A stretch of DNA of 64,000 nucleotides from Candidatus Flexifilum breve (GCA_016717205.1 JADKGC010000001.1:1364001-1428000), one strand, 5' to 3'; shown: positions 32,317-40,842, numbered from the stretch's first letter. Numbers and translations: made by a program. The notes: generated by a model not told the origin, from the sequence alone.

Positions 32317-33720
32317 ATGGCGAAGCAATATGATGTCGTCGTGCTCGGCGCGGGACCCGGCGGCTATGTCGCGGCGATTCGTGCCGCTCAGCTCGGTCTG
32401 AAAACGGCGATTGTCGAGAAACGCTACTGGGGCGGCGTGTGCCTCAACGTGGGCTGCATCCCGTCGAAGGCGCTGCTCCGCAACGCCGAACTCGCGCATC
32501 TGCTGAAGAACGACGCCGACAAGTATGGCATCAAGGTCAACGGCGAAATCACATTCGACTTCGGGCAGGCCTTCCGCCGCAGCCGCGATGTCGCCAACGG
32601 GCGCGTCAAGGGCGTCCACTTCCTGATGAAGAAGAATAAGATCGACGAGTACGACGGTTGGGCGACCTTCACCGACGCCAACAACCTCGACGTCGAACTG
32701 AACGCGGGCGGTAAAGAGACGCTCACCTTCAAGAACCTGATCCTCGCGACGGGCGCAGTCACCCGCCTCATCCCCAACACGCAGATCAGCCAGAACGTCG
32801 TGACCTACGAAGAACAGATCATGGACGAAAACCTGCCCAAGTCGATCATCATCGCGGGCGGCGGCGCGATCGGCGTGGAATTCGCCTACGTGCATCACAA
32901 CTACGGCGTGCAGGTGACCATCGTCGAATTCCTCGACCGGCTGCTGCCGCTGGAAGATGAAGAAGTCTCGGCGGAACTGGAAAAGCAGTACCGTCGCCTC
33001 GGCGTCAAGGTGATGACCAAGACGCGCGTCGACAAGATCGAAGACACGGGCACGGGCGCGAAAGTCACCGTGACTACCGCCGACGGCAAGCAGCAGGTCT
33101 TGGAAGCGGATCGCGTTATGCAGGCGATTGGCTTCAAGCCGCGCACCGAAGGCTACGGGCTGGAAAAGACGGGCGTCAAACTGACCGACCGCGGCGCAGT
33201 GGCGATCAATGGCAAGATGCAGACGAACGTCCCCCACATCTACGCCATCGGCGATGTCACCGCCAAGCTGATGCTGGCGCACGTGGCTGAAGCGATGGGT
33301 GTGATCGCGGCGGAAAACATCGCCGGGCATCCGTCGATTGAGCTTGACTTCGACATGATGCCGCGCGCGACCTACTGCCAGCCGCAGGTCGCCAGCTTCG
33401 GCTACACCGAAAAGCAGGCGCGCGAAAAAGGCTTCGATGTCAACGTCGCCAAGTTCCCCTTCCAGGCGAACGGCAAGGCGCACGGCCTCGGCGAAACCGC
33501 GGGCTTCGTCAAGCTGATCAGCGACAAGAAGTACGGCGAACTGCTCGGCGCGCACCTGATCGGCCCGGACGTGACCGAACTGCTGCCTGAGCTCACGCTG
33601 GCGCGCTATGCTGAACTCACCGCGGAAGAAATCGCGCGCAATGTCCACGCGCACCCCACGCTGAGCGAAGCGATCAAGGAAGCGGCGCACGGCCTCGAAG
33701 GCCACATGATCAACTTCTAA
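32317..33720 (+). CDS. lpdA: Dihydrolipoyl dehydrogenase (E3)
   Basis: 467 aa. A flavoprotein disulfide reductase that reoxidises the E2 lipoyl group and reduces NAD+. The FAD-binding site is VVVLGAGPGGYVAAIRAAQL, the redox-active pair is C42/C47 in GGVCLNVGCIPSKALL, and the NAD-binding GGGAIGVEFAYV is near the middle. The second FAD motif is IYAIGDVTAKLMLAHVAEA, and the C-terminal His-Glu pair lies in VHAHPTLSEAIKEAAHG. TTAGGAG precedes the ATG. It serves the dehydrogenase encoded 2.7 kb upstream and any other lipoyl complex. A repeat-like terminator follows. Confidence 0.97.
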   Translation: MAKQYDVVVLGAGPGGYVAAIRAAQLGLKTAIVEKRYWGGVCLNVGCIPSKALLRNAELAHLLKNDADKYGIKVNGEITFDFGQAFRRSRDVANGRVKGVHFLMKKNKIDEYDGWATFTDANNLDVELNAGGKETLTFKNLILATGAVTRLIPNTQISQNVVTYEEQIMDENLPKSIIIAGGGAIGVEFAYVHHNYGVQVTIVEFLDRLLPLEDEEVSAELEKQYRRLGVKVMTKTRVDKIEDTGTGAKVTVTTADGKQQVLEADRVMQAIGFKPRTEGYGLEKTGVKLTDRGAVAINGKMQTNVPHIYAIGDVTAKLMLAHVAEAMGVIAAENIAGHPSIELDFDMMPRATYCQPQVASFGYTEKQAREKGFDVNVAKFPFQANGKAHGLGETAGFVKLISDKKYGELLGAHLIGPDVTELLPELTLARYAELTAEEIARNVHAHPTLSEAIKEAAHGLEGHMINF

Positions 33721-33747
33721 TTCACACCTCGGTGTGGCAGTGACATT

Positions 33748-33781
33748 AAAAAGGACGAAGCAGCAGCCTCGTCCTTTTTTA
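33748..33781 (+). terminator. Terminator of lpdA with family B-like stem
   Basis: AAAAAGGACGA (33748-33758) pairs with TCGTCC and TTTTTT (33769-33780) around GCAGCAGCC. A second family B copy lies at 33836-33859 (GGACAGGGTCCGCCCTGTCC). Confidence 0.75.
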
Positions 33782-33875
33782 TTCCAGAAATTTGTCAGGG
33801 GTGCGGTCAGCCACGCCCGACATCAACCGGATTCTGTAGGGACAGGGTCCGCCCTGTCCGACTTAGGGAGCGCCT

Positions 33876-34478
33876 ATGACTGAACCCAAGAAACGCGCGA
33901 TTGACGATTACGAGCTGGTCTACCCGCAAACCCGTGCCGACTGGCGTGCATGGCTGGCGGCCAATCACGACAAGTCGCCGGGCATCTGGCTCGTGCGCTA
34001 CAAAGTCAGCACCAAGCAGCCGACCATCACCTATGATGAACTGGTCGAAGAGGCGCTGTGCTTCGGCTGGATTGATGGCCTCGCGCGCGGCCTCGACGCA
34101 GAGCGCCATTTACAACTGCTGACGCCGCGCAAGCCCAAAAGCGTGTGGTCGAAGATCAATAAGGAACGCATCGAACGGCTGCTGGCAGCGGGCGTGATCG
34201 AAGCGCCGGGGTTGAAAGTCATCGAGATCGCCAAGGCCAACGGCTCGTGGTCGGCCATTGACGACGTCGAAGCCCTCACCGTCCCGCCCGATCTGGGCGC
34301 CGCGCTGGAACAAAACCCCGCCGCGAGTCAATTCTTCTACGGGCTGGCGAACACCTATAAGAAGGGCATCTTGCAGTGGATTGCCAGCGCCAAGCGCCCG
34401 GAGACGCGCCAGAAACGCATCGACGAGGCGGTCGCCCAAGCCGCGCTCGGCAAGAAAGCCAACTACCCCAACGAATAA
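33876..34478 (+). CDS. YdeI/OmpD-associated family protein
   Basis: 200 aa. The hallmark segment WRAWLAANHDKSPGIWLVRYK is followed by ITYDELVEEALCFGWIDGL and LTPRKPKSVWSKINKERIERLL, then the C-terminal helical part (GLANTYKKGILQWIASAKRPETR, RIDEAVAQA). This matches the YdeI/bacteriocin-protection family. Members are small cytosolic proteins of uncertain biochemical role; some have been linked to resistance to cationic peptides. It lies just after a family B repeat and appears to be a separate unit. Confidence 0.85.
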   Translation: MTEPKKRAIDDYELVYPQTRADWRAWLAANHDKSPGIWLVRYKVSTKQPTITYDELVEEALCFGWIDGLARGLDAERHLQLLTPRKPKSVWSKINKERIERLLAAGVIEAPGLKVIEIAKANGSWSAIDDVEALTVPPDLGAALEQNPAASQFFYGLANTYKKGILQWIASAKRPETRQKRIDEAVAQAALGKKANYPNE

Positions 34479-34556
34479 CGGCATATCCGCAGCGCACGGC
34501 TCATGCAGCTGTAGGCTGTGGTCCACTTCCTGGTTTTAGGCAATGAGGAGCAGCAC

Positions 34557-35318
34557 TTGAACACAGTCACATCGAAAGACGGGACGCGGATCGTTTTTGA
34601 TCAGTTCGGAGAGGGAGCGCCAGTCATACTGGTGCTGGGCGCGTTCAACGCGCGACCGACCGGAGTCCCGCTCGGTCAAGCCCTTGCAGCGCATTTCACC
34701 GTGTTCAACTATGATCGGCGGGGGCGGGGCGATAGCAGCGATACCGAACCCTATTCGATTGAGCGTGAGATCGAAGACCTTGACGCCCTGATCGCCCAAG
34801 CCGGGGGATCGGCTTGCGTTTTCGGGTATTCGTCCGGCGCGATTTTGGCCTTAAGAGCAGCGGCGCACGGTCTCGCTATTGCGCAGCTTGCGTTATACGA
34901 TCCGCCGCCAACGGGAGCCAGAGCCGGAACGCTCGTTCCCCAGCTCACAGAACTCGTGTCAGCGGGTCGCCGGGGTGATGCCGTTGAGCTGTTCCAGACC
35001 GAGGCGGTCGGCATCCCCGCCGAAATCGTTGCTCGGCTCCGCCATGCGCCGTTCCGGCCAGCGCTCGAAACCATGGCCCACACCCTCATCTACGAATCGA
35101 CGATTCTCAGGGCGTTACCCGATGGATTGGTGGATGCCGTCCAAACCCCCTGCCTCATCATGGATGCCGAAAACAATCCAGATGTGATGCATCAGGCGGC
35201 CCAATCGTTAGCCGAGGCGCTGCCTAACGGTCGCTATCGCCTGCTAGACGGGCAAACGCACGATCTGGTCCCGGCTGTGGTCGCGCCGGTGTTGGCGGAG
35301 TTCTTTCTAAGCCGCTAG
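34557..35318 (+). CDS. Alpha/beta hydrolase
   Basis: About 253 aa. Typical alpha/beta-hydrolase marks: oxyanion-loop region VILVLGAFNARPTG, strand ...FNYDRRGRGDSSD, nucleophile elbow FGYSSGAILAL (Ser), acid candidate in LIMDAENNPDVMH and catalytic His in LLDGQTHDLVP. The substrate cannot be predicted. The frame opens at GTG 34518, but a TTG at 34557 has GGAG 6 nt upstream and begins a natural N-terminus (MNTVTSKDGTRIVFDQFG), so TTG is preferred. Confidence 0.85.
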   Translation: MNTVTSKDGTRIVFDQFGEGAPVILVLGAFNARPTGVPLGQALAAHFTVFNYDRRGRGDSSDTEPYSIEREIEDLDALIAQAGGSACVFGYSSGAILALRAAAHGLAIAQLALYDPPPTGARAGTLVPQLTELVSAGRRGDAVELFQTEAVGIPAEIVARLRHAPFRPALETMAHTLIYESTILRALPDGLVDAVQTPCLIMDAENNPDVMHQAAQSLAEALPNGRYRLLDGQTHDLVPAVVAPVLAEFFLSR

Positions 35319-35344
35319 TTCGGACGGCGATTCCATTATGTTTT

Positions 35345-35380
35345 CGCCCCTCTCCGCTCGGAGAGGGGCGGCGTGAGGTC
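35345..35380. repeat. Short family A hairpin
   Basis: CGCCCCTCTCCGCTCGGAGA followed by GGGGCGGCGTGAGG: a GC-rich stem between convergent genes, possibly a terminator for both. Confidence 0.65.
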
Positions 35381-35382
35381 GA

Positions 35383-36027
35383 TCACTTGCACACCGGAAA
35401 TCCCGCCTCCACCCGCTGATAATAGGCCTCACTGGCGAATCCGCGCCATGCGAACGCCTGCGCCGCATCGTTGAGCGTGAACGTCGCCATCACGCGGCGC
35501 TGCGCCGCCCCCGCGTTGAGGAAGTACAGCGACTGCACGGGCAGTTCCGGCGCAAACCACGGATCGCAGATCGTCATACGCGCATTGACGATCACATGCC
35601 CGCCGCGAAACGCCAGCGCCGTCCCTGACGTGAGAATCCCTTCCGGTTCGCCGAGAAACGCGATGACATCGCCGAGCGTCACGCCGGGGCACAGCGTCAG
35701 CGCCAGCAGCGTGACCGTGCGCCCGGAATAGTTCATGTTGACCCGGCAGTTGGTCAAATCCGCGGGGTCATACACGATGAAGCGATAGCGGGTGTCGTGC
35801 ATGAATTCGTGGTAGCCCTGCGCGATGAGGATGTCAAGCGCCTCGTTGAGTTCCGTTGAGCGCGGGGTGATGTTCCACCAGCACGGCAGGCCGCACGCAT
35901 CGAGCTCGTTCACGATGGGCGGCAGCGCCTGTCCCGACCCAAGTTGAACCACACCGACGCCGATCACCGTCAGCGCGGCAGACAAGAGCACGGCCAGCAG
36001 CAGCAGTCCACGCATGAAAACATCCAT
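35383..36027 (-). CDS. Secreted or membrane-anchored hypothetical protein with a CWW motif
   Basis: 214 aa. An N-terminal hydrophobic helix (MRGLLLLAVLLSAALTVIGV) is a signal peptide or anchor. The mature part begins ELDACGLPCWWNITPRSTEL and has further cysteines (TLCPGVTLGDVIAFLG, TICDPWFAPEL, final VCK), suggesting disulfides outside the cell. The CGLPCWW-I-P signature recalls small secreted proteins common in Chloroflexota of unknown role (from memory, unchecked). Start could be 36027 or the ATG at 36015. Confidence 0.7.
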   Translation of the reverse strand: MDVFMRGLLLLAVLLSAALTVIGVGVVQLGSGQALPPIVNELDACGLPCWWNITPRSTELNEALDILIAQGYHEFMHDTRYRFIVYDPADLTNCRVNMNYSGRTVTLLALTLCPGVTLGDVIAFLGEPEGILTSGTALAFRGGHVIVNARMTICDPWFAPELPVQSLYFLNAGAAQRRVMATFTLNDAAQAFAWRGFASEAYYQRVEAGFPVCK

Positions 36028-36130
36028 AACTCATTGGCTGTGTTCGATTGTCGCCAGATTGGGAAACGGTGTCAACCAGGGGTGCATAAATAGCGTGAAA
36101 ACGGGTTTCAGATCGGTTTTAGGATGTTGC

Positions 36131-36186
36131 GGACGCGATAAATCGCGTCCCCTCTCCTAGAGGAGAGGGGACGGGGGTGAGGTTAG
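36131..36186. repeat. Adjacent family B and family A hairpins
   Basis: GGACGCGATAAATCGCGTCC (36131-36150) runs directly into CCCCTCTCCTAGAGGAGAGG and GGACGGGGGTGAGG. Located after the TrmH-type gene stop. Confidence 0.75.
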
Positions 36187-36192
36187 TTAGTG

Positions 36193-36954
36193 TTAGAGTC
36201 GTCCGCGCTGACGGGCCGCCTCAAACATCAGCACGCCCGCTGCGACCGCCGCATTGAGCGATTCGGTCTCGGAGGCCATCGGGATGTAGACGCGCTCTGT
36301 CGCCATCGCTTCGGCTTCGGCACTCGCGCCATCAGCCTCACTGCCGATGATCAGCGCGTGCTGCACTGTCCAATCGACCACGTCATACGCCACATCACCC
36401 ACCATCTCGGCAAGGTACACCGGCGCATCGCCGACATAGTCGCGGATGTCCTGCCACGAGCGTTCGGCAATCGACAGGCGGAAGTGCGCCCCCATCCCGC
36501 CGCGCAGCACCTTGTCGTTGTACTGGTCGACACAACCGGGCGAAAGCAGCACCACATCGACACCCGCGGCCGCCGCTGTGCGCAGAATCGTGCCGAGGTT
36601 GCCGGGGTCGCGTAAGTGGTCGAGGATCAGGATGTGCTGGGGCTTCGCCGGCAGCTTGGCGGTCGGCATGGGGAATATGCCGATAATGCCCTGCGGCTGC
36701 TCGGTCGCGCTCACATGCTTGATCACCTCCGCCGATGCCTCAAAAAGTTGATTGGTCAGCGGCTGGAGCGCCTGCACATTCACCTGTTGCGGATCGTAGA
36801 GGATGTAATCGGGGGTGTAGCCGCCGCGCTCAATCGCATCATGGATCAGGCGCACGCCTTCCAGCGCAATCTTGCCTTCTTTACGCCGATTCTTCGCCCC
36901 GGTGATCAGCGCGTTCGCCAGTTTGACGCGCTCGTTCTGTACGCTGGTTATCAT
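36193..36954 (-). CDS. TrmH-family (SpoU) 2'-O-ribose RNA methyltransferase
   Basis: 253 aa. An N-terminal substrate-binding domain (VRLIHDAIERGGYTPDYILYD) precedes the SPOUT knot: LILDHLRDPGNLGTILRTAAAAGVD (motif 1 with Asn and Arg), LIIGSEADG (motif 2) and IPMASETESLNAAVAAGVLMFEA (motif 3). Such enzymes methylate rRNA or tRNA riboses using AdoMet; the exact target is not deducible. It follows rplT on the same strand, a common placement for this gene. Two family B hairpins sit between them. Confidence 0.92.
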   Translation of the reverse strand: MITSVQNERVKLANALITGAKNRRKEGKIALEGVRLIHDAIERGGYTPDYILYDPQQVNVQALQPLTNQLFEASAEVIKHVSATEQPQGIIGIFPMPTAKLPAKPQHILILDHLRDPGNLGTILRTAAAAGVDVVLLSPGCVDQYNDKVLRGGMGAHFRLSIAERSWQDIRDYVGDAPVYLAEMVGDVAYDVVDWTVQHALIIGSEADGASAEAEAMATERVYIPMASETESLNAAVAAGVLMFEAARQRGRL

Positions 36955-36992
36955 GGCCGCTCGCTTTCACACCCGGTATCAAAAACAAAACA

Positions 36993-37055
36993 GGACAAGG
37001 CATGCCTTGTCCCTACACAGGTACAGTTTTCGTAGGGACGAGGCGTGCCTCGTCC
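36993..37055. repeat. Two family B palindromic repeats between rplT and the methyltransferase
   Basis: 36993-37016 (GGACAAGGCATGCCTTGTCC, CTAC flank) and 37031-37055 (CGTAGGGACGAGGCGTGCCT then CGTCC). Confidence 0.8.
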
Positions 37056-37074
37056 TGAAATCTGCTTTAGTTGG

Positions 37075-37428
37075 CTATTGGTTCTGAAGAGCCAAAGCGG
37101 CGATCTTCTGGAACGTCGAGGCATCACGCACGGCGATGTCCGCGAGAATCTTGCGATCCAGTTCGATGCCAGCCTTCTTCAGGCCGTGAATCAGGCGGCT
37201 GTAGCTCAGGCCATTCAGGCGCGACGCCGCGTTGATGCGGATGATCCACAGGCGGCGCAGGTCGCCACGACGAGCGCGACGGTCGCGATACGAATAGAAC
37301 AGGCTTTTCAGCATCGCTTCATTAGCGCGACGGAACAGGCGATTGCGTGTACCCCAGTGACCCTTGGTGAGGCCCAGGACTTTCTTGTGACGACGGCGCC
37401 GGACGATACCGGTCTTAACACGAGCCAT
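37075..37428 (-). CDS. rplT: 50S ribosomal protein L20
   Basis: 117 aa, normal length. MARVKTGIVRRRRHKKVL is the standard L20 opening, followed by KGHWGTRNRLFRRANEA, SYRDRRARRGDLRRLWIIRI and GIELDRKILADIAV. L20 binds 23S rRNA early in 50S assembly and in several bacteria represses its own operon. The frame extends upstream, but GGAG before the ATG at 37428 and homology fix the start. Last ribosomal gene of infC-rpmI-rplT. Confidence 0.98.
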   Translation of the reverse strand: MARVKTGIVRRRRHKKVLGLTKGHWGTRNRLFRRANEAMLKSLFYSYRDRRARRGDLRRLWIIRINAASRLNGLSYSRLIHGLKKAGIELDRKILADIAVRDASTFQKIAALALQNQ

Positions 37429-37542
37429 GTCAACTCTACTCCTGACTAGAAAAGACCCGGAGTTTGCTTGCGCCCCGGGTCGGATATGCAAAGAATGCCG
37501 CTAGTGTACGCGGACAGGCCCCGAATGTACAGATCGAACTGA

Positions 37543-37791
37543 TCAGCCGGGAGGATTCTGCTTGTACAAGCCGAGGTACGGGGCGAGAATCTTGATGCGC
37601 TTGTGCATCGTGAGGCTCGTCACGGTGATCGTCTTGTTCAGCATGTTCTTGGCGCGCTGCGAACGACGACGGCGGAAGTGGGTCTTGCCACCCTTCGTCC
37701 GAACGAGCAGACCGCTGCCAGTCTGGCGAAAGCGCTTCGCTGTCGCTTTATGGGTTTTGAGCTTATATTTCTTGACTTTTGCCTTAGCCAC
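37543..37791 (-). CDS. rpmI: 50S ribosomal protein L35
   Basis: 82 aa, somewhat longer than the usual 65 because of a C-terminal extension (LAPYLGLYKQNPPG). KVKKYKLKTHKATAKRFRQT and KTHFRRRRSQRAKNML are classic L35. A GTG at 37791 is chosen as start: GGAG lies 6 nt upstream, and a further GTG at 37803 overlaps that site. It sits between infC and rplT in the canonical order. Confidence 0.96.
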   Translation of the reverse strand: MAKAKVKKYKLKTHKATAKRFRQTGSGLLVRTKGGKTHFRRRRSQRAKNMLNKTITVTSLTMHKRIKILAPYLGLYKQNPPG

Positions 37792-37861
37792 TTGATACTC
37801 CACTTTCGCTTCGTTTGTTCGCTCTGCGAGGCCGCCGAGCGTTATGTCCTAGAAATAGAGC

Positions 37862-38392
37862 TTATTTCTTCTGCTTGTCCGCTGCCGGGGCGAGCACCAT
37901 GAGCATCGTTGTACCTTCCATGCTCGGGTGTTGTTCGACCACCGCGACATCGTTCAGTTCTGCTGCAATTGCCGCCAACCGCTCGCGTCCAATATCGGCA
38001 TGCGTGATCTCGCGTCCGCGGAACCGAATCCGCACGCGCACCTTCATGCCTTCTTGCAACCAGCCCCGCGCATCACGAACCTTAAACGACAGGTGATGAT
38101 CGTCCGTCTTCGGGTTGAGGCGAATTTCCTTCACCTCGATCACCTTCTGTTGTTTCTTGGCTTTGCGCTCTTTACGCGCCCGTTCATATTGGAATTTACC
38201 GAAATCCATGATTCGGCACACGGGCGGATCGGCGTTTGGAGACACCTCGACCAAGTCCATGTTCTTGGACTCCGCCAATTCCAATGCGCGCAGCAAAGTC
38301 ACAACGCCAATATTTTCGTTCGTGTCGGTGATTAAGCGGACTTCACGCGCACGGATTTCTCGATTAATTCGAAGCGAGTCTGGGGAGCTTAT
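37862..38392 (-). CDS. infC: Translation initiation factor IF-3, probable ATA start
   Basis: About 176 aa. IF-3 prevents premature 50S joining and checks the start codon and initiator tRNA. Hallmarks: LRINREIRAREVRLI, the linker VCRIMDFGKFQYERARKERKAKK, VKEIRLNPKTDDHHL and GMKVRVRIRFRGREI. No ATG or GTG opens the conserved N-terminus. An ATA codon (38392-38390) follows a strong AGAGAGGA by 8 nt, while a TTG at 38434 has no ribosome site and lies in a hairpin. infC uses the rare start AUU in other bacteria for autoregulation by IF-3 itself, so ATA here fits. If a standard start is required the gene would begin at 38434. Confidence 0.92.
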   Translation of the reverse strand: MSSPDSLRINREIRAREVRLITDTNENIGVVTLLRALELAESKNMDLVEVSPNADPPVCRIMDFGKFQYERARKERKAKKQQKVIEVKEIRLNPKTDDHHLSFKVRDARGWLQEGMKVRVRIRFRGREITHADIGRERLAAIAAELNDVAVVEQHPSMEGTTMLMVLAPAADKQKK

Positions 38393-38421
38393 CTTACGGT
38401 TCCTCTCTAAACAAATGCAGC

Positions 38422-38444
38422 GAGCGCGGCACAAGCCCGCGCTC
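38422..38444 (-). promoter_or_regulatory. 5' stem-loop at the head of the infC-rpmI-rplT transcript
   Basis: GAGCGCGG and CCGCGCTC form a perfect 8-bp stem with a 7-nt loop. It begins within a few bases of the predicted transcription start and ends 14 nt before the Shine-Dalgarno. It could stabilise the mRNA 5' end or take part in translational control. Confidence 0.65.
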
Positions 38445-38448
38445 AGCT

Positions 38449-38478
38449 AGTATATCATAGCGATTCTTTAACACGCAA
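38449..38478 (-). promoter_or_regulatory. Sigma70-type promoter for infC-rpmI-rplT
   Basis: On the minus strand TTGCGT (38478-38473), 18 bp, then TATACT (38454-38449). It lies directly after the stop of the upstream same-strand gene. Confidence 0.65.
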
Positions 38479-38484
38479 GACTCA

Positions 38485-38856
38485 TCAACAGGCGATATTC
38501 ACGCGGGGATGATTGCGCGCGTACAGCCGAACTTCATACAGCGACTGCTCATACGATTCGATCAGTTCTTCGTCGCTGCCCTTGTAGCGACGCAGCGTCT
38601 GGATGGCGCACGGCGCGCAGCCGCGCATCGCCCGGTAGCTGTCCGTCTCACAGGCGAGGCAGCCATTCAAGCGGATCATCATCAGCATGAGGGCTAACGT
38701 TTCTTCGTGATTTTCCTCAAGCGGTATAATGCGCTCCACCAGCTCGCTCCACTTTTCGCCGCGCAAGTTTTTCAAAGCCGGGATAACATGGTGGGGAAAC
38801 AACAGTTCGTTGTTGGCGTACATTAAGCATAAACTTTCTAACTCGCGTTGTGACAT
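38485..38856 (-). CDS. Conserved-looking hypothetical protein with a four-Cys segment
   Basis: 123 aa, soluble and helical. The middle carries GCLACETDSYRAMRGCAPCA, an arrangement C-x2-C ... C-x2-C, suited to binding zinc or an Fe-S cluster. Flanks are charged helices (ELVERIIPLEENHEETLALM, RRYKGSDEELIESYEQSLYE). It is upstream of, and divergent from, a lipoprotein gene. No family name is recalled with certainty; metal binding is an inference from the Cys spacing. Confidence 0.75.
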   Translation of the reverse strand: MSQRELESLCLMYANNELLFPHHVIPALKNLRGEKWSELVERIIPLEENHEETLALMLMMIRLNGCLACETDSYRAMRGCAPCAIQTLRRYKGSDEELIESYEQSLYEVRLYARNHPRVNIAC

Positions 38857-38906
38857 AACTTGTCACGACCTCTACCGTTAGCATAAGGGATTTTCTCTAG
38901 ATTCAG

Positions 38907-40088
38907 ATGAGACCAAAGTCCTACTTCTTGTTAGCCTTAAGTCTGATCCTGCTGGTGCTGGCGGGCTGCGGTGGCGATGCCGTCGTCTTTGCGCCCACGC
39001 CTGCGCCGGAAGACCAAACGCCGCTGCGCTATGACCACCCGAGCGGCGCTTTTTCGGTGAGTGTCCCGCGCCTGTGGTCGCTCTACGAGCAAAACACGAC
39101 CACGCTGGCGACCGCCGCCTTCGCCGCCCCCGGTACGACTGAGCCTGCGGTGCTGTTCGCCGTGATCAACCTCGGGCGCACCGTGAATTCGACCGAGCTG
39201 GCCGATCTGCTCAACCTGTATCAGACCCAGGTGCGTTCGGATGTCGGGCGCTACCGTGAGCAAAGCCGCGAAGCGATGGGGGACGGCAGTTGGCGGCTCA
39301 CCGGGCTGCGCGAAGTCGCGCCGGGGACGACGCAGGCCGTCAACACCTTCATCCAGACGAGCGGCACCCTCATCGGCTTGACTGAAGTCGTGCTCGATCA
39401 GGCCGATCCACGCCTGCTTCAGACCATCGTCAACACGTTCACACTGCATCCGGACTCAACGCCGCTCCAGCCTGCCGACCTGACCACGCTGGCTTTTGCC
39501 AAGAACAGTGGTCTCGGCGTGCTGCACGTCAGCGCGTGGACGACGGCTGAAGGCGTGTTCTTCATCACCGGGGAAGTCGCCAACTACAGCCTGAACACAG
39601 TCGCAGGCATCCCGGTCGAAGCGGCGCTGTTCTCGGCAGATGGTTTACAGCTCACGGGCGCGGTCGATCAAGTGATGGGCTACGGTATTCCACCGGGCGG
39701 TTTTGCCCCGTTCAGTTTGCGTTTTGGCGGCGGCCAACCCACCGACTCGACCAGTTACACGGTCCTGCTCGGCAAAGATTGGCTGCCCGCCGACATCGGC
39801 ACCGTCTATGGCGCGGATGCGCTCTCGTGGACGGATGAGTCGAGCCTTGACGCCTTCAATCGCCTCGTCGTGCGTGGCGAAGTGACCAACACGAGCGATC
39901 ATGTCGTGCGGGCGGCGCGCGTCACTGTGACCGTCTTCGACGGCGCGCAGAACGTGATCGGCGCGGCCTTCGCCGATCTCACCCCCGCCGAGCTCGACCC
40001 CGGCGCGGTGGCTCCATTCGAGATTCCGCTGCCGGATGTTGGCGGTACGCCCGTCAACTACATCGTGAATGTGCAAGGTCTGCCGTGA
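38907..40088 (+). CDS. Lipoprotein
   Basis: 393 aa. A type II signal peptide ends in the lipobox LAGC (FLLALSLILLVLAGCGG), so the mature protein is lipid-anchored outside. The N-terminal half (YDHPSGAFSVSVPRLWSLY) resembles PsbP/DUF1795-like folds. The C-terminal half has two beta domains of FxLYD type (GVFFITGEVANYSLNTVAG; LVVRGEVTNTSDHVVRAARV) ending YIVNVQGLP. Role unknown. Its stop overlaps the start of the next gene by 4 bp, so the two are translationally coupled. Confidence 0.85.
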   Translation: MRPKSYFLLALSLILLVLAGCGGDAVVFAPTPAPEDQTPLRYDHPSGAFSVSVPRLWSLYEQNTTTLATAAFAAPGTTEPAVLFAVINLGRTVNSTELADLLNLYQTQVRSDVGRYREQSREAMGDGSWRLTGLREVAPGTTQAVNTFIQTSGTLIGLTEVVLDQADPRLLQTIVNTFTLHPDSTPLQPADLTTLAFAKNSGLGVLHVSAWTTAEGVFFITGEVANYSLNTVAGIPVEAALFSADGLQLTGAVDQVMGYGIPPGGFAPFSLRFGGGQPTDSTSYTVLLGKDWLPADIGTVYGADALSWTDESSLDAFNRLVVRGEVTNTSDHVVRAARVTVTVFDGAQNVIGAAFADLTPAELDPGAVAPFEIPLPDVGGTPVNYIVNVQGLP

Positions 40089-40825
40089 CGGTCACGCACC
40101 TGTTCTTCGATCTGCACGGCGTGCTCATCGACCCGCAGCGCACGCGGCACTGCTTCCGCACACAGCTTGGTCGCTATCTCGCCGAGCGCTATGGCGGCGC
40201 GCCGGAAGCGTGGACGCGCGCAAATCAGCAGATTGAAGACGATTGGGACAGCTACTACGCGGATCTCGATTTCGGCGGGGACGACTGCGCCGAGCAAATG
40301 TGGGAAGGCGAGTTCCGCACCACACGCGCGCATTTCCGCCTGACGCGCACCCCCGAACCGCCCCACGACGAACTCATCAAGCTGTCGCGCGACGTGCTGC
40401 ACATCATCCCGCGCCGCTGCGACACCGCCTACCCGGAAGCGCGCGCCGTCATCGACACGCTGGCGCAGCAGGGGCTGACGCTCAGCGTGACGAGTCACGC
40501 GCTCGAACCACAAGTGCGCTCGACGCTGGACGGCAGTAGTTTGATCCAGTACTTCACGGGGAAAATCATCGGAACGGATACGATGGGGCGTTTCCTCAAA
40601 GACGCGGACTATTACCGCCGCGCCGCCGCCCTGCTCCACGTCGACCCAGTGCAGTGCGCCGTGATCGACGACCGACCCGAACCCATCGAAGGCGCGAAAG
40701 CGGCAGGCATGGAGGCGATCTTCATGTGCCGACCGGAACGCTGCCATGATCGCCGGGTGGTCGCGGACGCCCTCATCACCGATCTGAGCGCGTTAGTCAG
40801 ACGCTACCCCGCTCACCGCCCCTAA
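40085..40825 (+). CDS. HAD-superfamily hydrolase
   Basis: 246 aa. The catalytic motif I is FFDLHGVLID (nucleophile Asp, with the second Asp replaced by His as in DxHG variants). A helical cap follows, then the Ser/Thr motif (LSVTSHALEP), Lys region and motif IV CAVIDDRPEPIEGAKAAGM. Likely a phosphatase or related phosphotransferase, though loss of the usual second Asp (general acid/base) could alter chemistry. GTG start overlaps the lipoprotein stop. Confidence 0.82.
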   Translation: MTVTHLFFDLHGVLIDPQRTRHCFRTQLGRYLAERYGGAPEAWTRANQQIEDDWDSYYADLDFGGDDCAEQMWEGEFRTTRAHFRLTRTPEPPHDELIKLSRDVLHIIPRRCDTAYPEARAVIDTLAQQGLTLSVTSHALEPQVRSTLDGSSLIQYFTGKIIGTDTMGRFLKDADYYRRAAALLHVDPVQCAVIDDRPEPIEGAKAAGMEAIFMCRPERCHDRRVVADALITDLSALVRRYPAHRP

Positions 40826-40842
40826 GGATTACAACCAATTGC

